The notes below the pieces were generated by a model. That model ran no database searches, had not been told where the DNA came from, and saw only the letters and a list, made by a program, of their open reading frames with translations. Positions 25,170 to 34,257 of a stretch of 64,000 nucleotides of DNA are shown here, piece after piece. The stretch's first letter is position 1, and every line of letters starts with the position of its first letter. The translations under genes were made by a program, and so were the position numbers. The stretch lies in the NCBI GenBank assembly GCA_963668545.1, contig OY764868.1:2604001-2668000 (forward strand), written 5' to 3'. This DNA comes from G963662265 sp963668545. GTDB taxonomy: Bacteria > Spirochaetota > Spirochaetia > CADAEX01.

Positions 25170-27032
25170 TTATTTTTCGTTTGTATTATTTTTCATGTGA
25201 TAGAGTGCAACTGCCTTTTCAGAGATAAATTCCGCTGAAAGACTGCTGTCTGCGCTGCAGTTTAAAACAGCAGCAGACCTGCCTGTCCGGATTTTCATCA
25301 AACAGGAAGCTACAATGTCATTGAAACTCCCATCTGTCCTTTCCCCTGCAATAAGGACTGCTTCTGTATCGGAAAAAGCATTCCTGACAGTCTGCTCATC
25401 AAAAGGGGTTATTGAAACAATATTTACAATTCTTGCTTCAATACAGAACTCCTCTTTGAGGATATAGGCAGACCTCATCGCTTCAGGGACTATCCTGCTG
25501 TAGGTAACTATTGACAGGTCTTCTTTTTCATCAGCATAATCAGAGCCCCTGCAGATTTCAAAAGCATCCCTGAAATTTTCACGTACTCCCCTGTAGCGTA
25601 TTACATTTGCACAGCCGGCTGTACATGGAGAATCATTTCCTGTTACAAGAGGAAGCTGACCGATCGGAAGCCGTATAAATACCGGTCCGAATTTATCTGC
25701 TGCTTCCTTTATAAGCTTTTCCGCTTCAATCAGATCTGAAGGGAAAAGTGAAATCATATTCTGAAGATACTTGACAATGGAAATATCATCAGAAAAGCAT
25801 GAAAACCGGCCGCTTTCTATCTTTTCAGGATTCCTGTAAAGATCTACAAATTTGACATTGAAATTATTAAGACAGACAGTATTCCTAAGCTGATCATATT
25901 TTTTTTCGGGGCTGTTACCCCCCCGGAAGATTATAAAGGGAATCAAACCCTCCTTAGCCAGCCCTGAAGCAGTCAGAATTACATTTTCTTCAGAGTTTAT
26001 CTCATCATCAGCAAGGGGGGGAATTTTCCCGAAAAAGACAGTTTTACTGCTTTTTTTCTTTTTTATCATACGGATATAGTCTGTTAAGGATTTCTCTACA
26101 GGCAAGAATTCAGCTTTCATTTTATCCCCCGAATTCCACCCGTATCTACTGTACAAAACAGAAAAGTCCGAATGATTTTTTATCAACCCCTCATCAGCTT
26201 TATCAGCTTCATCAAGGACAAGAATATTTTCTGTAATTGTTTTTCCATTGAGGAAATCAGACGAAACTGTATCTCTCACATCAGGATTATTTATACAGTT
26301 GTCCAGAATTAATGCAGATGGAAGCTTATTCTTTCTGCGGCCGGCTTTAAGTATATCTATGACATTCTCAGGATCACTGCTGTCAGCATGAAAAACCTGC
26401 CACCCGAATGATATATATCTGCTTTCAAGAAAATCAGGCAATAAACAATCACTGCTGTCCTGAATACTGTTTTCAATAATGACAACAAGGTTATCCAGCC
26501 TGTAACTGAATGCAGCTGCCGCTGCTTCCCAGACTGTTCCTCTCAAGTGTTCCGATCTGCTCATAATACAGAACACTTCATATTCATTTTTTGTTATTAA
26601 TGCAGATAATGCATCCCCTACAGCAACACCGAGCCCGATACCGGGAGTACTTACAGAAAATTCAATCCCTGGAATAACAAACCTGTCAGGAAGAATATCG
26701 AAATATGGAATCTTTCTTCTCCTGATAAAATCTTCAAGAGGAAAATATCCGCTCAGCCCGAGGGCAGAATAGGCTACACTGGCAAATTCTGCATCTGACC
26801 AGAAAACCCTGTCCCTTTTATCCCAGAAAGGATTCATAGGATCATGAGAGATATAGTTAAAATATAAAACTGCAGCAATGTTTATCAGGGCATTATGTTC
26901 AGAAAAGCTTTCATTTCCGCTTATACTGCTGGAAAGACCTGTATAAAAACGGATTTCTTCAGCTTTCTGCATAATTTCATCCTTATTCAGACTGCTTATA
27001 ATCCTGTTCTTCACTGAATCAACAATTGGCAT
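25170..27032 (-). CDS. transketolase-like protein with degraded ThDP motifs
   Basis: A 620-residue protein with the full transketolase layout: N-terminal ThDP domain, central pyrimidine domain, C-terminal domain (MRSAYILKEEFCIEARIVN). The fold is recognised from RDRVFWSDAEFASVAYSAL, GYFPLEDF, GVAVGDALS, VWEAAAAAFSYRLDNL and ASGLAKEGLIPFIIF. The cofactor motifs are changed. Where transketolases have SKGHA this has WSDAE, so the conserved His is lost. The GDG that binds the Mg-diphosphate is replaced by MSR in CIMSRSEHLRG. The position of the catalytic Glu near SEENVIL seems kept. It may therefore be a non-enzymatic or altered-function homologue. It lies between ridA and the Fe-alcohol dehydrogenase in the sigma-54 operon. 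Confidence 0.75.
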   Translation of the reverse strand: MPIVDSVKNRIISSLNKDEIMQKAEEIRFYTGLSSSISGNESFSEHNALINIAAVLYFNYISHDPMNPFWDKRDRVFWSDAEFASVAYSALGLSGYFPLEDFIRRRKIPYFDILPDRFVIPGIEFSVSTPGIGLGVAVGDALSALITKNEYEVFCIMSRSEHLRGTVWEAAAAAFSYRLDNLVVIIENSIQDSSDCLLPDFLESRYISFGWQVFHADSSDPENVIDILKAGRRKNKLPSALILDNCINNPDVRDTVSSDFLNGKTITENILVLDEADKADEGLIKNHSDFSVLYSRYGWNSGDKMKAEFLPVEKSLTDYIRMIKKKKSSKTVFFGKIPPLADDEINSEENVILTASGLAKEGLIPFIIFRGGNSPEKKYDQLRNTVCLNNFNVKFVDLYRNPEKIESGRFSCFSDDISIVKYLQNMISLFPSDLIEAEKLIKEAADKFGPVFIRLPIGQLPLVTGNDSPCTAGCANVIRYRGVRENFRDAFEICRGSDYADEKEDLSIVTYSRIVPEAMRSAYILKEEFCIEARIVNIVSITPFDEQTVRNAFSDTEAVLIAGERTDGSFNDIVASCLMKIRTGRSAAVLNCSADSSLSAEFISEKAVALYHMKNNTNEK

Positions 27033-27084
27033 ATAACATTCCCCAATATCCGGGACTTCTTTTGAATCTGAAAATTTTCCCCGG

Positions 27085-27477
27085 TCAGCAGCTTGATATG
27101 CAGACTGCTTCTATTTCAATCTTTGCATTTTTTGCCAGTCCGCTAACTTCCACTGTAGACCGGGCAGGATAATCACCAGAAAAATAACTGCTGTATATCC
27201 GGTTCATGGCTTCAAACTCTTTCATGTCTGTTATATAAACAGTAGTTTTAACCACATCCGAAAGAGATGATCCGCCGGCCTCCAGTACAGCGCTGAGATT
27301 TTCCAGAACCTTTGCAGTCTGTTCTTCTATTGAATCGCCTGCAAGTATCCCGGTTTCAGCATCCAGGGGCAGAATACCGGAAGTATAGATATAACTTCCG
27401 GAAACTGCTGCAACTCCCTGAGAATACGGACCGATTGCTTTTGGCGAAAGTTCTGTTTCAATAATCCTTTTTCCCAT
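27085..27477 (-). CDS. RidA family enamine/imine deaminase
   Basis: A 130-residue RidA (YjgF/YER057c/UK114) protein, a trimeric cytoplasmic enzyme that hydrolyses reactive enamines and imines. The family signature PARSTVEVSGLAKNAKIEIEA is near the C-terminus and holds the active-site Arg and Glu; GPYSQG is near the N-terminus. It lies 20 nt after the TRAP large permease gene. In catabolic operons such proteins often remove reactive intermediates, here possibly from keto or enol acids. Confidence 0.9.
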   Translation of the reverse strand: MGKRIIETELSPKAIGPYSQGVAAVSGSYIYTSGILPLDAETGILAGDSIEEQTAKVLENLSAVLEAGGSSLSDVVKTTVYITDMKEFEAMNRIYSSYFSGDYPARSTVEVSGLAKNAKIEIEAVCISSC

Positions 27478-27497
27478 CAGTTATAAACCTTAACCGG

Positions 27498-28850
27498 CTA
27501 CATCTTTGAAGGAAGCCATAATACAAGCTGAGGGAACATGATCAGTAAAATCAGCGAAAATGCAATAATAAATACATACGGGATCATACCCCTGATAATG
27601 TCATTTGTAGTAATTCCAAGCTCGGGAGGCGCTGCCCCTTTGAGAAAGAACATTGCATAAGCAAACGGTGGTGTAAGAAATGACATCTGAAGGTTTACTA
27701 TTATCATCATTGCAAACCATAAAGGATCAAATCCAAGCTTGGGCACAATGGGAGCAAGGATCGGTACCATAACAAATATAATTCCTATCCAGTCAATAAA
27801 AGCACCGAGAATGAAACAGACAACCATGATCATTGCAAAAACTGCCCATCGGCCGCCCGGAAAACCGAGAATAAAACCTTCAACAACTCCTCCGCCCCCT
27901 GCACTCAGGAATACACTTACAAATGTTGTTGAACAGCTGGCTATCAGAAGAACCATACCGGTAAGCTTAATTGTACTTAAGGAAACATCCATAAGAACTT
28001 TCCAGGTAAATTTCCTGTAGGCAACAGTAAGAAGTGTTGCAACTACTGCACCGACTGCAGCAGCTTCTGTAGGCGCAGCAATTCCGAAATAGATTGCTCC
28101 GAGAACAGACAGAACAAGCAGTGCTGTAGGCGCTACTGTAAGAAGTACAAGCTTTGTCTTTGTCCAGAAAGGTACGTTACGTTCCTCTTTCGGGATAGCA
28201 GGAGCTATGCCGGGCTGGAGAAAACATCTTATACTTAAATAGATAATATAAAGAAATGAAAGCAGAAAACCGGGAACAAAAGCACCCATGAAAAGCTTTC
28301 CTACAGATATCTGGGCAACAGGTCCGTAGATAATCAGCATTATACTCGGAGGGATAAGAATACCCAGTGATCCGCCTGCACATATTGCCCCTGTTGCAAG
28401 GCCTTTGTCGTATTTATGCTCAACCATGGCAGGAAGCGCTACAAGTGTAAGCATGGTTATGGATGCTGCAATAATCCCTACACAAGCAGCCATTACAGTA
28501 CCGATTATAATACTTACTATGGCAAGACCGCCCCTGAATCCGCCGAACCAGAGATAAAGGGCATCATACATTTTCTTGGCGATACCCGAGGCTTCAAGCA
28601 TATTACCCATAAAAACAAAAAGAGGAACTGCCATAAGACCGTAATTGGTTACAGTGTCATAAACCCGGCTGTAAATAAGATCAAATGCTCTCGGTCCGAA
28701 CAGAAAATAACCCATTATTACACCTACTGCCCCGATAGGAACAGCAAGGGGAAATCCTGTTAATATTCCGACAAATATCGATCCGAACATTATAATTGTT
28801 ATCGCCTCCGGGGAGAGGGATGAAAAGAAATAATTTAAAGCTTCAATCAT
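27498..28850 (-). CDS. dctM: TRAP transporter large permease (DctM)
   Basis: The 450-residue large integral subunit of a tripartite ATP-independent periplasmic importer, with about 12 hydrophobic helices. Family motifs include GSIFVGILTGFPLAVPIG, GVIMGYFLFG, FVFMGNMLEASG, GGSLGILIPPSIMLIIYG and LTPPFAYAMFFLKG. Its ATG overlaps the dctQ stop by 4 nt (ATGA). Na+-driven uptake of an organic acid is the usual role. Confidence 0.95.
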   Translation of the reverse strand: MIEALNYFFSSLSPEAITIIMFGSIFVGILTGFPLAVPIGAVGVIMGYFLFGPRAFDLIYSRVYDTVTNYGLMAVPLFVFMGNMLEASGIAKKMYDALYLWFGGFRGGLAIVSIIIGTVMAACVGIIAASITMLTLVALPAMVEHKYDKGLATGAICAGGSLGILIPPSIMLIIYGPVAQISVGKLFMGAFVPGFLLSFLYIIYLSIRCFLQPGIAPAIPKEERNVPFWTKTKLVLLTVAPTALLVLSVLGAIYFGIAAPTEAAAVGAVVATLLTVAYRKFTWKVLMDVSLSTIKLTGMVLLIASCSTTFVSVFLSAGGGGVVEGFILGFPGGRWAVFAMIMVVCFILGAFIDWIGIIFVMVPILAPIVPKLGFDPLWFAMMIIVNLQMSFLTPPFAYAMFFLKGAAPPELGITTNDIIRGMIPYVFIIAFSLILLIMFPQLVLWLPSKM

Positions 28851-29395
28851 AGCATTTCCCTCTTTTTAAATGCGTAGTAGATATCACAGAGAAACTGTGC
28901 AATGCACTGAAGTGCAAATAAAGTAAATCCTATTACCAGCATGCTTCTGAACGGCGCGGCAGGTGGAAGCCAGCTGCTTTCAACCATTTTTTCATGTGTA
29001 ACCCAGGACCTGACAGCCCACTTAAAACCCACATTGATCATTACAAAAACAAGCGGGAACAACAGAAGCAGCGACATGACAGAATCAATAATTGCCTGTA
29101 CTCTTCTTGAAAAAAGCATATACAGGATATCAACTCTTACATGTCCGTGATGCTGATGTGTATACGCCCATCCCCAGGTACCTATTACGCCGAGAAGCAT
29201 TTTTGAGGTTTCCAGGGCCCAGATTGTAGGCCTTCCGAATACATATCTTGAAGTAACCTCAAAAAAAAGAACAAGAATCAGTCCCAATATTAGAAATTTG
29301 ATTACATGACCGGTTCCGGAGCTGAGTTTGTTTATACCCACGACTATTTTCCGGACAATGATCCAGTCATCATTTCTGATTGTATCATCACTCAC
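28847..29395 (-). CDS. dctQ: TRAP transporter small permease (DctQ)
   Basis: The 182-residue small integral subunit with four hydrophobic helices. The signature LETSKMLLGVIGTWGWAYTHQHHGHVRVDIL is at about residues 60-90. The start codon is GTG, preceded by GAGGAGG at 8 nt spacing. A stable hairpin (29410-29435) lies just upstream of this Shine-Dalgarno. Confidence 0.93.
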   Translation of the reverse strand: MSDDTIRNDDWIIVRKIVVGINKLSSGTGHVIKFLILGLILVLFFEVTSRYVFGRPTIWALETSKMLLGVIGTWGWAYTHQHHGHVRVDILYMLFSRRVQAIIDSVMSLLLLFPLVFVMINVGFKWAVRSWVTHEKMVESSWLPPAAPFRSMLVIGFTLFALQCIAQFLCDIYYAFKKREML

Positions 29396-29409
29396 TTAAA
29401 AAACCTCCT

Positions 29410-29435
29410 CCCTGAAAAAATGACCCGTTTTTCAG
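29410..29435 (-). repeat. intercistronic hairpin between dctP and dctQ
   Basis: CCTGAAAAA / TTTTTCAGG, perfect 9-bp stem with an 8-nt loop. It could protect the upstream dctP message from 3' decay, giving more binding protein than permease, as is common in binding-protein operons. No U run follows. Confidence 0.55.
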
Positions 29436-29481
29436 GCTGCACAATAATAGTTTGATAACGGGCCTTTAATTGAGTTACAAT

Positions 29482-30564
29482 CTATTTGATATCAAACTGT
29501 TCACAGATTTTCTTGAATGCAAGATGTTTTTCATATATCATCTTGAATGTTTCATCTTTTGCAGATTCCTCCTTGAAATATTCCTCAGATTTTTCGTTCA
29601 GAAGATCTATGATATCCTGGGGAACTTTTTCAACTTTTGTTCCATAGTCAATATATTTCTGAACTGCATCTGCATCCCGCTTTACTGTTTCTGTATAGTA
29701 TTTTCTTGCAACATCATTTGAGATTGCATCAACAATTTCCTGGAGATGTGCAGGGAGTTTGTCCCATTCTTCCTGGTTTACCCATACAACCTGAACATCA
29801 CAAGGAGCTCTTGAAGGTGAAAGATACATATAATCTGCAACTTCATGGAATCCCATACCCCAGTTAAGTGACGGTGTAATATATTCAAATCCATCTATTA
29901 CCCCTCTGTTTGCTGATTCATATATTTCTCCGCCGGGAAGGAATACGGGAGTTGCACCCATTTTTGTAAAAATAGCATTAAGAGCAGTTGTTCCGAGTCT
30001 GATCTTGAGCCCTTTTATATCAGCAACAGAATTAAGAGGTTTTGTTGTGTGGGCCCATACCTCTGAAGGACTTAATGTCAGAATATTGACATAATGAACA
30101 CCAAGCTCTCCGTAAAGTTTCTTGGCAAGGTCCCTTCCTTCATAATTCATCCACATTGACATCTGGTTGGCGGTAAGACCTCCCGGATACTGTGTAAAAA
30201 ACATGGAACCCGGTATATAGCCGATTGTCCAGCCAGGAGCACCGTGTACTGCTTCAACAGATCCTGACATAACAGCATCAAACTCTTTTCCTGCAGGAAT
30301 AATTGAACCGGCAGTAAAAGGTGTAATAACCATTTCTCCGTTTGAGGCGATATTTACCCTCTTGGCAAATTCTTCTGCAGCCTCATAGGTTGCATCTCCT
30401 GCCGGAGCCCATGACTGAAGCCTCCACTTGATTACTTTTTTGGCAGCTGCAGAGGAATCTCCTCCGGCATCTGATTTTGCACCGCCTCCGCATGATATCA
30501 GCAGTCCGCCGACCAGTAATGCAAGCAGCACAGATTTCAAAACAACAGATAATCTTTTTCTCAT
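29482..30564 (-). CDS. dctP: TRAP transporter substrate-binding lipoprotein (DctP)
   Basis: A 360-residue DctP-family binding protein with lipoprotein signal: hydrophobic h-region then LLISC (residue 25 Cys), followed by a Gly/Ala/Asp linker. The body starts KWRLQSWAPAGDATYE, near residue 46, and has the ligand-Arg region GLKIRLGTTALNAIF near 168, where the conserved Arg binds a carboxylate. That supports an organic acid as ligand. Shine-Dalgarno GGAGGA. It is the first gene of the seven-gene operon and is preceded by a sigma-54 promoter. Confidence 0.93.
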   Translation of the reverse strand: MRKRLSVVLKSVLLALLVGGLLISCGGGAKSDAGGDSSAAAKKVIKWRLQSWAPAGDATYEAAEEFAKRVNIASNGEMVITPFTAGSIIPAGKEFDAVMSGSVEAVHGAPGWTIGYIPGSMFFTQYPGGLTANQMSMWMNYEGRDLAKKLYGELGVHYVNILTLSPSEVWAHTTKPLNSVADIKGLKIRLGTTALNAIFTKMGATPVFLPGGEIYESANRGVIDGFEYITPSLNWGMGFHEVADYMYLSPSRAPCDVQVVWVNQEEWDKLPAHLQEIVDAISNDVARKYYTETVKRDADAVQKYIDYGTKVEKVPQDIIDLLNEKSEEYFKEESAKDETFKMIYEKHLAFKKICEQFDIK

Positions 30565-30656
30565 TTATAAATCCTCCTGTTTTTATAACAAAACCTATAA
30601 AATAAGTTTTCCGAAAATAATTTTCCAGCCTGATTAATATCAGTATAAAAATATAA

Positions 30657-30672
30657 TGCAATTTTGGTGCCA
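30657..30672 (-). promoter_or_regulatory. sigma-54 (-24/-12) promoter of the dctPQM operon
   Basis: Minus strand reads TGGCAC, five bases, TTGCA, a complete match to the -24/-12 consensus with the right spacing between GG and GC. It would start transcription near 30646, giving a leader of about 80 nt before dctP. A divergent sigma-54 activator gene and inverted repeats lie upstream. Confidence 0.85.
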
Positions 30673-30763
30673 ACTCTCTTTTCTCTATAATATTTCCTTT
30701 TTTTCGAATGAATACTGTTGTAATATGAAAAAAAAGCTATAAAATTAATAACAGGGGTTTAGT

Positions 30764-30817
30764 GCTGTATATACAGCTGCTGTATTTTGCCGCAGTATGT
30801 GATGAAAAATACAGCAG
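30764..30817. promoter_or_regulatory. upstream activator sites for the sigma-54 regulator
   Basis: Four half sites of GCTGTAT. GCTGTATATACAGC (30764-30777) is a perfect 14-bp palindrome. CTGCTGTATTTT (30777-30788) is repeated in inverse as AAAATACAGCAG (30806-30817). The cluster is about 95-145 bp upstream of the -24 box, the usual distance for enhancer binding. It also lies 78 bp before the regulator gene itself. The rest of 30565-30894 holds no gene. Confidence 0.65.
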
Positions 30818-30894
30818 TTTAAAAAAAACTTGCCCTATTCAATTCCCCGTGCAATACTTGCTTAATGCTTTTCCCCGGAATAAGGGAGTTAATT

Positions 30895-32829
30895 ATGTCA
30901 AAAAAGGCCTATGCAATTTCTCCATACAAGGAACTCTCCAGCCTGATCAAGCAGTCTTCAACAGAAATGGATCTTGATCTTAATATAAGTGAAGGAAATG
31001 TAGAGGCTGCCCTTCCTGCTGCAATAGAAGCGGAAAAAAACGGCGCAGATATAATTATCAGCAGGGGTGGAACTGCAGAAATAATAAGGAAACATATTAA
31101 AATTCCTGTTGTTGATATTCCGGTAAGTGATGTTGACATTCTGAAGATACTTTATCCGTTAAGGGACCAGAACAAGACAATACTGGTTGTCGGATTTAAA
31201 AACGCTGTATATAAATGTCATTCTGTTGCAAAGATACTTGGAATTAAAACAATAGACCTGACAGTCCCTTATGAAACAAAGACCTATAATTTTGACTATA
31301 TAAAGCACCAGGCTGAAAAACTGATAAAAGAATATAATGTGGATACAATCATAGGAGACCAGACCGCAATAGTTAATCTGCAGTCATTCTGTGAAAGCCT
31401 TTATCTGATAAAATCAAGCAAAGATGATGTGATGCAGGCAATTGATAAAACTAAAAATGCACTTTCATCCTACAGCCATTTTATCAAATCAAAAATATCT
31501 CCTGTCAGTTCTGTTCTTGATTTCATTGAGGATGCAATAATCTCAACAAATGAAAACGGTATAATAACCATATTCAACAAATCTGCTGAAAACTATATAA
31601 CCTGCGATCAGAATTTTGTCATAGGAAAAAGACTTGAAGAAATAAACAGCAATAACAAATATTTCCAGACAATAAAAACAAGTATCTCAAACGTACTGAA
31701 AACAAACCAGCCGGAATATCAGAAGATTGACATGAAGTCATCGAGATATGTCATAAACACAACCCCTATTATAATTGATAAAAAAACAAGGGGAGTTGTA
31801 TCTTCTCTTAAAAGCATAAAAACCCAGGATGATCAGAACGGAGAATACAGGAAATACATAAGCGGATTTAAAAGCAGATATACATTCAACGATATTATTA
31901 CACGTGACCCTGAAGTCCTGCAGATAATAGAAAGGGCCAGATATTTTTCCCGCACAAATGCGGCAATTCTGATAGAGGGGGAAAGCGGAGTAGGCAAAGA
32001 GATATTTGCACAGAGCATCCATTCTTCTTCAATAAGGCAGAACAAACCGTTTGTCGCTGTCAACTGTGCCGCCCTCCCCCCCCAGCTTCTCGAGAGTGAA
32101 CTGTTCGGTTATGATGAGGGGACATTTACAGGGGCCCAGAAGGGGGGCAAGAAGGGGCTGTTTGAACTTGCAGACGGGGGAACACTTTTTCTTGATGAGA
32201 TAGGTGAAATGGACCATAACATGCAGGTGAAATTCCTGAGGACAATTGAAGAGAACAGTATAAAAAGAATCGGGGGCAGCAAACTGATTGATATCGATGT
32301 CCAGATAATTACCGCAACCAACAGGGACCTGAAAAAAATGGTCAGTGAGGGTGATTTCAGGGCAGACCTTTATTACAGGATAAATCTGCTGAAACTGGAT
32401 ATTCCCCCCCTGAGAAACAGGATTGATGATATTGAATACCTCTCGATACACTTTATAAACATATTCAACAGGAAACATTCCCTGCTGATTGAAAGCATAA
32501 GTGAAGATTCAATGTCTATACTTAAAAACTACTGCTGGCCTGGAAATGTCAGGGAGCTTAAAAATATTATTGAAAGAATAGTTCTGACAATCAGGCAGGG
32601 TATTATAAAAGCAGATAATATAAAGAGTATTGCTCCTGAAATCAGTGAAAACCAGCTTTCCGGCGATTACAGCAAATGCGATACAATGTTTTCAGGAACT
32701 CTGGCAGAGATAAAGTGCAAGGCTGCACTCAATGCACTCAGGGAATCCCATTATAATAAAAGCCTTGCAGCAAGGAAGCTTGGTATAGACAGGTCAACAC
32801 TGGACAGACTTCTGGAACAGTCTCTTTAA
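30895..32829 (+). CDS. sigma-54-dependent activator with PrpR N-terminal domain
   Basis: A 644-residue enhancer-binding protein. Residues about 5-175 form a PrpR_N ligand domain (GADIIISRGGTAEII, PVVDIPVSDVDIL). A PAS-like segment follows at about 200-290 (ISTNENGIITIFNKSA). The AAA+ domain from about 345 has Walker A GESGVGKE, the sigma-54 contact loop as GTFTGA (usual GAFTGA) and Walker B GGTLFLDEIGEM. The C-terminal Fis-type helix-turn-helix is SLAARKLGIDRSTLDRLL. Start at ATG 30895 with GGGAG. It is divergent from the dctPQM operon and most likely activates it on binding the imported acid or a breakdown product. Confidence 0.92.
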   Translation: MSKKAYAISPYKELSSLIKQSSTEMDLDLNISEGNVEAALPAAIEAEKNGADIIISRGGTAEIIRKHIKIPVVDIPVSDVDILKILYPLRDQNKTILVVGFKNAVYKCHSVAKILGIKTIDLTVPYETKTYNFDYIKHQAEKLIKEYNVDTIIGDQTAIVNLQSFCESLYLIKSSKDDVMQAIDKTKNALSSYSHFIKSKISPVSSVLDFIEDAIISTNENGIITIFNKSAENYITCDQNFVIGKRLEEINSNNKYFQTIKTSISNVLKTNQPEYQKIDMKSSRYVINTTPIIIDKKTRGVVSSLKSIKTQDDQNGEYRKYISGFKSRYTFNDIITRDPEVLQIIERARYFSRTNAAILIEGESGVGKEIFAQSIHSSSIRQNKPFVAVNCAALPPQLLESELFGYDEGTFTGAQKGGKKGLFELADGGTLFLDEIGEMDHNMQVKFLRTIEENSIKRIGGSKLIDIDVQIITATNRDLKKMVSEGDFRADLYYRINLLKLDIPPLRNRIDDIEYLSIHFINIFNRKHSLLIESISEDSMSILKNYCWPGNVRELKNIIERIVLTIRQGIIKADNIKSIAPEISENQLSGDYSKCDTMFSGTLAEIKCKAALNALRESHYNKSLAARKLGIDRSTLDRLLEQSL

Positions 32830-32883
32830 TTTTCCTCACAGCACTTATCCTGATATTTATACAAATCACTGCAGCACCAACTC

Positions 32884-32932
32884 TTGACATAAGGTAAAAC
32901 AATGCTATCATAGTAAATATATTACTATGATA
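32884..32932 (+). promoter_or_regulatory. sigma-70-type promoter overlapped by 27-bp palindrome
   Basis: TTGACA (32884-32889), 16-bp spacer, TATCAT (32906-32911). The -10 box is inside a perfect inverted repeat, TATCATAGTAA (32906-32916) and TTACTATGATA (32922-32932), centred on ATATA. A repressor bound there would block the promoter; the RpiR protein encoded second in the operon is the obvious candidate. Confidence 0.65.
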
Positions 32933-32979
32933 TTTATATAACAGTTAATTTTTTACTAATTTAAACAGGGGGGATATTT

Positions 32980-34209
32980 ATGGAACCTTTGCCTGAGATG
33001 ATAAAAGTTAAACAGGTTTTCAACGACAGCTGTATCGAAGATATAGGGAAACACACTCTGAAGGAATGCGAAAAATTCAGACATCTTTTCAAGCCGGGGG
33101 AGAAAATAGCAATTGCTGCAGGAAGCAGGGGAATAACAAATATTGTTGTAATTCTAAAAACAATTATCACTTTCCTTAAGAACAACGGAAATGAAGTGAT
33201 AATATTCCCGGCAATGGGAAGTCACGGAGGAGCAACAGCTGAGGGGCAGCTTGAAGTACTTGAAGGCTATGGAATAACTGAAAAAACTATGGGAGTTCCC
33301 ATACTGTCTTCAATGGAAGTTGTCGAACTTGATTCGAGCGGACTTGAAAACAGGCTCTTTGTTGATAAAAATGCCTACGAATGTGACGGGATTATAGTAG
33401 TCAACAGGATAAAAGCACATACCGACCATACAGCGGAAACAGAAAGCGGGCTTCTGAAAATGTGCACTATCGGAATAGGAAAACAGGCTCAGGCAAAAGA
33501 GATTCATAATTACGGAAACCACGGCCTGAAAGACCTCAGGGTCCCTTCCGCAATGAGAATAATCAAGGAAGCCAATGTAAGGCTGGGTTTTGCAATTGTT
33601 GAAAATGCCTACCACCACACATCTGTCCTTGAGGCACTGGAGCCGGAAAATTTTCTTGCAGAGGAAACAAGACTTTTAAAGATGTCAAATGAGCTGATGG
33701 CAAGGCTTCCTGTCAGTGATATTGATATCCTGTGCATAGATGAGATGGGGAAAAATATCAGCGGAGTAGGAATGGATCCAAACGTTATCGGTGAAATAGG
33801 AATAAGGATTGAGCCTCCTAAAAATGATACAAAAATTGAAATCATCATAGTTGACGATATAACAGAGGAATCCCACGGCAATGCCATAGGAATAGGACTT
33901 GCAGACATGATTTCCGAGAAACTGTACAGAAAAATCGATATGAAAGCAACTTATGAAAACATAATTACAAGCAGCTACCTTGAAAGGGGAAAAATCCCCA
34001 TGAAATTCCCCACACTTGATGACTGCCTCTCTGTAGCAATGGGGATCAGAAACTGGAACAACGAAACAATACGAATGATAAGAATAAAAAACACAATGGA
34101 GCTTTCTGAAATATATGTATCAAAAGCTGTATATGAAATGCTGAAAGATTCCCCGAATATTGAAAGGATCGGAGATTTTATTCCCTGGAAGGAAACAGGA
34201 AATCTTTAG
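32980..34209 (+). CDS. LarA/DUF2088 family protein, second homologue
   Basis: A 409-residue Lar_N/DUF2088 protein, divergent from the homologue at 22614. It shares the frame of LarA: AAGSRGITNI and SHGGATAEGQ in the N-terminal domain, then KAHTDHTAETESGLLKM near residue 147-163. In that run His and the cofactor-type Lys are kept while surrounding residues differ (SGLLK against SGGGK). It starts with GGGGGGAT before ATG and is the first gene of the plus-strand operon. Likely a racemase or epimerase of a hydroxy or sugar acid; substrate unknown. The cofactor requirement is inferred from the Lys. Confidence 0.75.
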   Translation: MEPLPEMIKVKQVFNDSCIEDIGKHTLKECEKFRHLFKPGEKIAIAAGSRGITNIVVILKTIITFLKNNGNEVIIFPAMGSHGGATAEGQLEVLEGYGITEKTMGVPILSSMEVVELDSSGLENRLFVDKNAYECDGIIVVNRIKAHTDHTAETESGLLKMCTIGIGKQAQAKEIHNYGNHGLKDLRVPSAMRIIKEANVRLGFAIVENAYHHTSVLEALEPENFLAEETRLLKMSNELMARLPVSDIDILCIDEMGKNISGVGMDPNVIGEIGIRIEPPKNDTKIEIIIVDDITEESHGNAIGIGLADMISEKLYRKIDMKATYENIITSSYLERGKIPMKFPTLDDCLSVAMGIRNWNNETIRMIRIKNTMELSEIYVSKAVYEMLKDSPNIERIGDFIPWKETGNL

Positions 34210-34257
34210 AAGTACAGACAGAAAAAATATATACCGGAAAAAAGGAAGGGCATAAAA

